From Filimonas effusa (GTDB taxonomy: Bacteria > Bacteroidota > Bacteroidia > Chitinophagales > Chitinophagaceae), in the NCBI RefSeq assembly GCF_004118675.1, contig NZ_SDHZ01000001.1, forward strand, positions 1,922,001 through 1,986,000: a DNA stretch of 64,000 nucleotides, given 5' to 3'. Below the pieces are notes generated by a model. The model saw only the letters and a list, made by a program, of their open reading frames with translations. It was not told the DNA's origin and ran no database searches. The position numbers and the translations under genes are program-made. Shown here piece after piece: positions 57,966-64,000 of the stretch (the stretch's first letter is position 1; every line of letters begins with the position of its first letter).

Positions 57966-60900
57966 TTATTCAGGCAGGGATTGCAGCACGGAGTCATTAG
58001 CGATTGGCGCCTCCAAAGATGCTGCGGGCTTTTTACCGTTGTAGATCTGTTCCATCTGGTCGAGATCACGGAGGTAATTCTGCACATTGCTCTTATCGTA
58101 TTCTGTATTTTCTGCTTTGATGCCGGTAAGGCCGTTGTAATAACGCAGCTGCTGTTGCAGGTCGGTTTTTACGGATTTCAGCACCTTGGCAGCCAATTCT
58201 TTATGATCGGCACGGTAACAGGCTTCCAGGAAGATCATCGACAAACGGTTGTGCTCGTTTGCTCTTGAGGCCATGCCATAATCGAAGTTGCCGGACAAAA
58301 TCATTTTGTCTACTTTATCCAGTACTTCACGGGCCTCCGGTTTCCTGTTTTTAGCAGAAAGATCGAGCGCCAGTTCTGAATAAGCGCGGCGGATGGTATT
58401 CAGGTGCCTGCGGTTTTCTTCGTCGAAGTATACACCCGGTACGTTGGCATTGCCGAAACGGAACTTATTCAGGAGTTTATCCTTCATATAGTCCGTGTTC
58501 ACGAAGCTGTTCATAACAGGCACAAGGCGGTAAGTTAAACCATCTTTACGCAGGTATTGATCGAAACCTAAGCCGGTGCTTTGTGTAGAGGTAAAGTAAA
58601 TAGGACGCTTCCATTTATTGGCGGCGATCACGTTCAGTAACGCAATATCGTTTTTCATTAACCCGCCTTTAGGAATGTCGAAACGCAGTTCGTTTACAAC
58701 GCTGTCGTTTGCGTTTACGGTTTTGTTGGATCGTACCAGGTTCAGGTCAACCGGAACGGATACTTTTCTAACCGGGAATGTATTGAACATTTCTCCGCCG
58801 CCCCTGTCTACCATTTTATTGGGATCGTCGCTGCCAACATAATTCTTCATCATGTCGTACAGGTCGTAATAACGGTTTTCAGGAATATTGGGCTTGGGCT
58901 GGTAGATCACGTAATCGCGTTTACGTCCTTCGATCTGGTCGGCAGTGAAGATGACGTCGATCGCATCACTCTGGTTTACCTTATAACGTAGTTCGTTAAT
59001 ATACCAGTCGATCCCCAGCAGGCTGGTGTTGATCACCCTGATATCGGGGCGTACGCCTTCCACTTCCTGGGCATACCATAACGGATAGGTATCGTTATCA
59101 CCGAAAGTGAAGAGGATAGCGTTTGGCGCACAGCTTTCGAGGTAATCTTTCGCCAGATCGGGTGCCAGCAGTTTTTTGCTGCGGTCGTGGTCGTCCCACT
59201 CCTGTTGCGCCATGATGGCCGGTACAGCCAGCAGGCATACTACAGTGGCGAGTCCTGCGGCAGTAGTCTGATTTTTTACGCCTTTAGTGATCCATTCCTG
59301 CACTTTCAGCACACCAAGACCAATCCAGATGGCAAAGGCATAGAAGGAACCTACGTAAGCATAGTCACGTTCCCTGGGCTGGTAGCCAGCCTGGTTCAGG
59401 TAAATTACAATTGCAAAACCGGTGAGGAAGAACAGCAGGAAGGTAACCACTGCATCGTCACCTCTTCTTCTGAAGTGGAAGAATAAACCTATCAATCCCA
59501 GGATCAGCGGTAAAGCAAACAGTTTATTATGGGCTTTATTATTCTTGAGGCTGTCGGGCATGAGGCTTTGGTTGCCATACATCATGTTATCGATGAAGCC
59601 GATACCTGTGATCCAGTTGCCATCGCGGGGGTTACCGGCGAATACGCCCTGGAGGTCGTTTTGTTTTCCGCTGAAGTTCCAGAGGAAGTAACGCAGGTAC
59701 ATGAAGTAGTTCTGGTACCCGATGAAGAATGCTATGTTATCGCCAAAATCGGGGGCGCGCTCGTAGCCTTCCCTGGTTTTGCCTATGTGCATGAAGTAGG
59801 CATAATAATCGGCATGTCCCTGGTCATTGCTGGCATCCCACATACGGGGGAAGACCATTTTATCTTCCTGGGCGTATACATAGTGACCATCTTTACCCAG
59901 CGTAATGTATTTGTCTTTTCCTTTCTGATACTTGGTAGCACCTTCGGCGTAAGCAATAGGCTGCGCTGTAAATTTCTGACCGTATAACAGCGGGAAATCG
60001 CCATATTGTTCCCTGCCCAGGTAACCTACAAGGCTCATTGGGTTATCTACGTTATACATATCTACAGAAGGGTTCGCATTACTGCGGATCATGGTAGTTA
60101 CGTAAGTGCTGTAACCTAACAGGATGAAGGTAAAGCACCATAGCGCCAGGCGCAGGTAAGACCAGTCTTTTTTAGCGGCATAACGCAGGCCCAGCCAAAC
60201 GCATGCAGCCACCAGTACAAAGAAGAAGATGAACCCTGAGAAGAAAGGTAATCCGAGTGAGTTCACAAAGAAGATATCGAAGTAACCGGCCGCTTTAACG
60301 GAGTATTGGATAACGGCCACCTGTACCACGCCTGTTAATACACAGCCGAGGATAAAGAAGATATAGGCACCGCCGTAATAGGCTTTTTTCCTGGAATTGA
60401 TGCTTTCCACCGCATAAAGCAGGGCAATGGCAACCGCAGCGCCAAGGATCATGAGTCCTGCTACCGTATGGTCAGCGGCAATTTCATTACCTCTGGCCCC
60501 TGCAGAACCTGCTTCGCCGTTGGCGGAAATGATCGCCATGACAAATGCAGCGGCGCCGCCAAAGATGGTAAGCCATATAAAGTATTTGCGAAGAGAAGTG
60601 TAGTTGAACAAGTGTTTCCGGCGGAAGTAATAGATCATTACCAGGGCGGGAATATTGAGGATACTCAACAGGTGAACGCCAATAGAAAGGCCTACCATGA
60701 AGAAGATAAACACGATCCAGCGGTCTGCACCGGGTTCATCGGCCTGGTCTTCCCATTTCAGCATCGCCCAGAATACAATAGCGGTAAAGAAAGAAGACAT
60801 TGCATACACCTCCCCTTCTACAGCACTATACCAGAATGAATCGGAGAAAGTGTAAGCAAGCGCACCTACTGCACCGGCTCCCATGATAGAAATTAACTGG

Positions 60901-61253
60901 GAAGTAGTGAGCTGGTTGCCCTGGGTTAATTTTGCGACCACAATTTTGCGGGCAAAATGGGTGATAGACCAGAACAGGAAGAGAATTGTAAAACCACTCG
61001 CCAATGCGTTCATTACGTTAACACCTTTGGCAGCTGTATTAGGATTATCTCCAAACAATACAATAAAGATCCTGCCTAATAAAACGAAAAGCGGCGCTCC
61101 CGGAGGGTGGGGAATCTGAACTTTAAAGCAACTGCTCACAAATTCACCACAATCCCATAAGCTCCCAGCAGCCTCTGCAGTGAGGATATAAACCATGCAA
61201 GCGATAAAACATACGACCCAACCTGTAATGTTGTTGACCCTTTTAAAATTCAT
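57966..61253 (-). CDS. DUF2723 multi-spanning membrane protein (putative GT-C type glycosyltransferase)
   Basis: 1095-residue inner-membrane protein. The N-terminal half has at least ten hydrophobic helices starting with NITGWVVCFIACMVYILTAE; the segment GSLWDCGEFVSSCFKVQIPH with the acidic pair in DCGEF and PHPPGAPLFVLLGRIF is the hallmark of DUF2723, a family related to protein O-mannosyltransferases (TMEM260-like). A soluble C-terminal region from about 680 includes FTFGDNDTYPLWYAQEVEGV and a helical tail. It probably transfers sugar from a lipid donor to exported proteins or lipids; donor and acceptor are unknown. Monocistronic, with a terminator at 57867-57898. Confidence 0.88.
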   Translation of the reverse strand: MNFKRVNNITGWVVCFIACMVYILTAEAAGSLWDCGEFVSSCFKVQIPHPPGAPLFVLLGRIFIVLFGDNPNTAAKGVNVMNALASGFTILFLFWSITHFARKIVVAKLTQGNQLTTSQLISIMGAGAVGALAYTFSDSFWYSAVEGEVYAMSSFFTAIVFWAMLKWEDQADEPGADRWIVFIFFMVGLSIGVHLLSILNIPALVMIYYFRRKHLFNYTSLRKYFIWLTIFGGAAAFVMAIISANGEAGSAGARGNEIAADHTVAGLMILGAAVAIALLYAVESINSRKKAYYGGAYIFFILGCVLTGVVQVAVIQYSVKAAGYFDIFFVNSLGLPFFSGFIFFFVLVAACVWLGLRYAAKKDWSYLRLALWCFTFILLGYSTYVTTMIRSNANPSVDMYNVDNPMSLVGYLGREQYGDFPLLYGQKFTAQPIAYAEGATKYQKGKDKYITLGKDGHYVYAQEDKMVFPRMWDASNDQGHADYYAYFMHIGKTREGYERAPDFGDNIAFFIGYQNYFMYLRYFLWNFSGKQNDLQGVFAGNPRDGNWITGIGFIDNMMYGNQSLMPDSLKNNKAHNKLFALPLILGLIGLFFHFRRRGDDAVVTFLLFFLTGFAIVIYLNQAGYQPRERDYAYVGSFYAFAIWIGLGVLKVQEWITKGVKNQTTAAGLATVVCLLAVPAIMAQQEWDDHDRSKKLLAPDLAKDYLESCAPNAILFTFGDNDTYPLWYAQEVEGVRPDIRVINTSLLGIDWYINELRYKVNQSDAIDVIFTADQIEGRKRDYVIYQPKPNIPENRYYDLYDMMKNYVGSDDPNKMVDRGGGEMFNTFPVRKVSVPVDLNLVRSNKTVNANDSVVNELRFDIPKGGLMKNDIALLNVIAANKWKRPIYFTSTQSTGLGFDQYLRKDGLTYRLVPVMNSFVNTDYMKDKLLNKFRFGNANVPGVYFDEENRRHLNTIRRAYSELALDLSAKNRKPEAREVLDKVDKMILSGNFDYGMASRANEHNRLSMIFLEACYRADHKELAAKVLKSVKTDLQQQLRYYNGLTGIKAENTEYDKSNVQNYLRDLDQMEQIYNGKKPAASLEAPIANDSVLQSLPE

Positions 61254-61409
61254 ACTGGTTTTTTGTTATTTCTAAAAGACTGGCAAACCTAACGTAAACT
61301 GATGAAATTTCTGTTGTTGTTAACGTCTTTTTATGGCCGGGCGGCACTCCTGTGGTATTTCGCATTTGCTGCCGGCGGCAAGCGCCGGGAGCAAAAAATG
61401 TCATGTACG

Positions 61410-61437
61410 TTTGAAAATGGGATTCTGTTTATCTTTG
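61410..61437 (+). promoter_or_regulatory. Bacteroidota-type promoter of mtaB
   Basis: TTTG at 61410-61413 and TATCTTTG at 61430-61437 match TTTG/TAnnTTTG with a 16-base gap. By the usual spacing the transcript would start at or very near the A of the mtaB ATG (61444), implying a leaderless or nearly leaderless mRNA. Confidence 0.55.
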
Positions 61438-61443
61438 CGGCTT

Positions 61444-62718
61444 ATGGAAAAGAGGCGTTCAGTGGCATTTCACACCCTGGGGTGTAAACTTAACTTTTCG
61501 GAGACATCTACCCTATCGCGTATGCTGGAGGTGGATGGATTTGAGAAAAGGGAATTTGAGGAGCTGGCAGATGTGTATGTGATCAATACCTGCTCGGTAA
61601 CGGATAATGCCGACAAAGAATGCCGGCAGCTGGTTCGTCGCATTCAGCGTAAAGCCCCTGAAAGCATGGTGGTTATCACCGGCTGTTATGCCCAGCTGAA
61701 ACCAAAGGAAATTTCCGAGATCCCCGGTGTAGACCTGGTGCTGGGCGCCGCAGAGAAATTCAACATCGGCCGTCACCTGAGGGAACTGACCAAGGGCGAC
61801 GCCACTAAAATAAGCAGCTGCGATATTGAAGATGTAACGGGCTTCACGGCCTCGTACTCGCTGAACGACAGAACCCGGACCTTCCTGAAGGTGCAGGACG
61901 GCTGCGATTATACCTGTACTTTCTGCACCATCCCCATGGCACGCGGCAAAAGCAGGAGCGACAGTATTGAAAATGTATTGCGTAATGCCCGCGAGCTGGC
62001 AGCCGCCGGCGCCAAGGAGATTGTATTAACGGGCATCAACCTCGGCGACTTTGGCAAAGGGCCTGACGGCAATAAGAAAAGTGAGGAAAGCTTTTTCGAT
62101 CTAATTCAGTCGCTCGATGAAATTGAAGGCATCGAACGTTACCGCATTTCTTCCATAGAGCCTAACCTGCTTACCAACGAAATCATCAGTTTCGTAGCTA
62201 ACAGCAAGCGTTTCATGCCCCATTTTCATATTCCGCTGCAAAGCGGCAGTAATGAGATACTGGGGATGATGCGCCGGAGATATAAGAGAGAACTGTATGC
62301 CGAAAGGGTGGAACGCATCAAGGAACTGATGCCCCATTGCGCTATTGGCGTTGACGTGATCGTTGGCTTCCCCGGAGAAACGGATGCCTTATTTAAAGAA
62401 ACTTTCGATTTCCTGCATAGCCTGGATATTTCGTACCTGCACGTATTCACCTATTCTGAACGTGCCAATACCAGGGCACTTGAGATTCAGCCTGTTGTAC
62501 CCATGAACGTACGGCATGAGCGCAATAAGACCCTCCGTAACCTCTCGTACATGAAAATGCAATATTTCACGCAACAGCATGCTGCTCAAACCCGTAAGGT
62601 GCTTTTTGAAGGGCATGAAAAGGCGGGAATGATGGAGGGGTATACCGATAATTATATCCGGATCACCACGCCGCACCGCCCGGAATGGGCCAACCAGGTG
62701 GTGGAATGGACCGTTTAG
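61444..62718 (+). CDS. mtaB: tRNA t6A37 methylthiotransferase MtaB
   Basis: Radical-SAM enzyme that adds a methylthio group to t6A at position 37 of ANN-decoding tRNAs. I start it at ATG 61444 (MEKRRSVAFHTLGCKLNFSE) because homology begins there; the longer frame crosses the promoter. 424 residues: N-terminal UPF0004 domain with cluster cysteines Cys14, Cys50 (VINTCSVTDNA) and Cys81 (ITGCYAQ); radical-SAM core with CDYTCTFC (Cys154, Cys158, Cys161); then PHFHIPLQSGSNEILGMMRR and a C-terminal TRAM-like stretch. The tRNA-Lys in this window would be one natural target class. Confidence 0.93.
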   Translation: MEKRRSVAFHTLGCKLNFSETSTLSRMLEVDGFEKREFEELADVYVINTCSVTDNADKECRQLVRRIQRKAPESMVVITGCYAQLKPKEISEIPGVDLVLGAAEKFNIGRHLRELTKGDATKISSCDIEDVTGFTASYSLNDRTRTFLKVQDGCDYTCTFCTIPMARGKSRSDSIENVLRNARELAAAGAKEIVLTGINLGDFGKGPDGNKKSEESFFDLIQSLDEIEGIERYRISSIEPNLLTNEIISFVANSKRFMPHFHIPLQSGSNEILGMMRRRYKRELYAERVERIKELMPHCAIGVDVIVGFPGETDALFKETFDFLHSLDISYLHVFTYSERANTRALEIQPVVPMNVRHERNKTLRNLSYMKMQYFTQQHAAQTRKVLFEGHEKAGMMEGYTDNYIRITTPHRPEWANQVVEWTV

Positions 62719-62859
62719 CGCTCAAATCACTGATTTACAGCCGGTTTTAGAGAGAGGTTTTGGCAACCCGTAACGTACTGGTTTTCAATATACTAAATCT
62801 TTTTAGAGGATTCACGGAACAATAACAGGCCGCCTTGGGCGGAAGCTGGGAAATTCCCT

Positions 62860-62867
62860 TATTTTTG
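62860..62867 (+). promoter_or_regulatory. Candidate -7 box upstream of small gene
   Basis: TATTTTTG matches TAnnTTTG; a TTG at 62835-62837 is the nearest upstream element. It would give a leader of about 120 bases, containing a short CCGG...CCGG hairpin, before the gene at 62995. Confidence 0.4.
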
Positions 62868-62994
62868 CCTCATCCTATTAAATTCTTACTTACTAACTCC
62901 ATCTTTTACTAGCCCATTTTTATCCGGTTTAAAAGGCCGGAGCTTCTAACTAAGCCATTTGGATTATTGTGAAACAAGAGAAAAAGGAGTGATT

Positions 62995-63264
62995 ATGTTT
63001 TCGTATGCTTTGTTGGAGCCAGGATGTTATTACCTGGTTCAGGAGAAAGAAAATGAGCCTGTAGTTATGATTCATGTTTCTGTGGTATCGGATTACTGCA
63101 TGTATGTGCACCGTTATGGCGAAACTGAAACAATGGAATGGAAGAAAAAGACAGATTCCATTCATGACATTTTAGAACTACTCAGCGACAATGTGGTGAG
63201 AGAATGGCAGGAGGTGTACAACAGCTCGGAAGGGACTTATGATTATGAGGAAGGGGAAGAATAA
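62995..63264 (+). CDS. Small hypothetical protein (89 residues)
   Basis: The start is set by a good ribosome-binding sequence (AAAGGAG) 6 bases before ATG 62995; the longer frame begins at a TTG and is less likely. The product starts MFSYALLEPGCYYLVQEKEN, is acidic at its C-terminus (YDYEEGEE), has no signal peptide or membrane helix and looks like a small beta-rich cytoplasmic protein. No family recognised. A strong terminator follows, supporting a real transcription unit. Confidence 0.6.
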   Translation: MFSYALLEPGCYYLVQEKENEPVVMIHVSVVSDYCMYVHRYGETETMEWKKKTDSIHDILELLSDNVVREWQEVYNSSEGTYDYEEGEE

Positions 63265-63290
63265 GCCATTTATAACCTCCGGTATTTTAA

Positions 63291-63340
63291 CCGGTCAGTA
63301 GCTTTATCCAGTGAAAGACAAGCTACTGACCGGCATTTTT
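63291..63340 (+). terminator. Intrinsic terminator after the small gene
   Basis: CCGGTCAGTAGCTT (63291-63304) pairs perfectly with AAGCTACTGACCGG (63320-63333) around a 15-base loop and is followed by CATTTTT. Strong rho-independent terminator. Confidence 0.85.
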
Positions 63341-63384
63341 AATTAATAGAATATATTCTTTCTATCTTGCCTTTTATTTTATCT

Positions 63385-63891
63385 ATGAAATTATTTCACT
63401 CAAGCCTACCTGTAACCCTGGCAGTGCTGCTGCCGGCATTTTTTACCAATACTATGATTGCAAATGGGCAGGATGTTCGCACTATGACCTATGTTGCAAC
63501 CGCTGCATTTCATCATGCAGAAAATGTAGTAGACTGGGCGCCTCTTACTACTCAGAAGCAGCCTGTAAAAATCACGTTAAGTAAAGACAAGGAGAAAATT
63601 AAAGTACAATTCCCGGGAGGCGTATCAGATAACTACAAAAAGCTATCTCTTTCAGCGCCAGAGGCGAAATATTACAAAAACGCAGTTGATGCCTTTTCGT
63701 TATTAGGAGTGTACACCCAGGAAACCGGTGACTTCAAGGGATATTACTTTCCTGTATACCAGGATAGCACAGGAAGTCTTTTATTTTTAACGATCGATGC
63801 ACCGAATGATCTCTGGGGATTGGTTTATTTTTCCGGCCGAAATAATCATCCTTTTAAGAAATACACACGCAAGAAGGATTTTGTAAATTGA
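63385..63891 (+). CDS. Exported hypothetical protein (168 residues)
   Basis: Starts at ATG 63385 (MKLFHSSLPVTLAVLLPAFF), with a plausible signal peptide ending near IANGQ; the upstream TTG at 63367 adds six residues without benefit. The mature part contains TYVATAAFHHAENVVDWAPL and ends FKKYTRKKDFVN; it is probably a small periplasmic beta-rich protein. No family recognised and no operon partner visible before the window end. TATCTTG about 16 bases before the start may be part of its promoter. Confidence 0.6.
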   Translation: MKLFHSSLPVTLAVLLPAFFTNTMIANGQDVRTMTYVATAAFHHAENVVDWAPLTTQKQPVKITLSKDKEKIKVQFPGGVSDNYKKLSLSAPEAKYYKNAVDAFSLLGVYTQETGDFKGYYFPVYQDSTGSLLFLTIDAPNDLWGLVYFSGRNNHPFKKYTRKKDFVN

Positions 63892-64000
63892 TAGGAAGAG
63901 GACGGATTTTTCCTCAGACAACCAGGAATCTTGTAGTTCACAACCACCAGATCATTTTATCTCTACATTTACAGTATCCAATTTGTTATTATAATTATTA

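Noticed and set aside
57780-58268. 162-residue plus-strand frame
   Set aside because: It crosses the terminator at 57867-57898 and runs antisense into the DUF2723 gene.

Overview
The window looks like a chromosomal segment of a carbohydrate-degrading member of the Bacteroidota, most likely family Chitinophagaceae. The evidence is two SusC/SusD pairs, a hybrid two-component regulator, an ECF sigma/FecR pair, TAnnTTTG-type promoters, and housekeeping genes (murB, priA, mtaB, a DUF2723 membrane protein) of Bacteroidota type. The species cannot be named from the sequence alone. No transposase, integrase, phage gene or CRISPR array is visible.

Region 1 (1-18517) is a pectin-type polysaccharide utilisation locus, probably for rhamnogalacturonan. 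It holds a GH28 cut by the window edge, an unassigned six-hairpin glycosidase-like protein, a hybrid two-component sensor/regulator, SusC, SusD, a GH105 unsaturated-uronyl hydrolase and, on the opposite strand, a very large DUF4450 protein. An intrinsic terminator follows SusD, and a 78-bp nested hairpin separates the convergent GH105 and DUF4450 genes.

Region 2 (18748-22021) is a small accessory stretch: a PhyH-type dioxygenase, a lineage-specific hypothetical protein and a TraB/EreA-like (DUF5694) exported protein.

Region 3 (22059-44365) is a second locus. One minus-strand operon runs ECF sigma, FecR anti-sigma, SusC with an STN signalling domain, SusD, DUF2264, GH88, SGNH esterase, GH29, LacI repressor and a 5'-truncated SMP-30 remnant. 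Next to it are a GH31, a parallel beta-helix protein flanked by two copies of the same hairpin, and a plus-strand set of esterase, GH29 and alginate-lyase-type lyase. Together these suggest breakdown of an acetylated, fucose- and uronate-rich acidic polysaccharide: the lyase makes unsaturated oligosaccharides, GH88 removes the unsaturated uronate, fucosidases and GH31 trim side groups, and the esterases deacetylate. The locus ends at a tRNA-Lys gene.

Region 4 (44647-63891) is mostly core genome: tRNA-Lys, a PepSY membrane protein, an SDR, a SAM hydroxide adenosyltransferase, an acyltransferase, priA, murB, a cysteine desulfidase-like gene, a MoxR-type AAA+/vWA pair, a DUF2723 membrane protein, mtaB and two small unknown genes. 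Its most unusual elements are non-coding: a perfect 18-bp-arm palindrome that contains the stop codon of the MoxR gene, and an array of 38-bp tandem repeats upstream of the vWA gene whose units share a short hairpin kept by compensatory changes.
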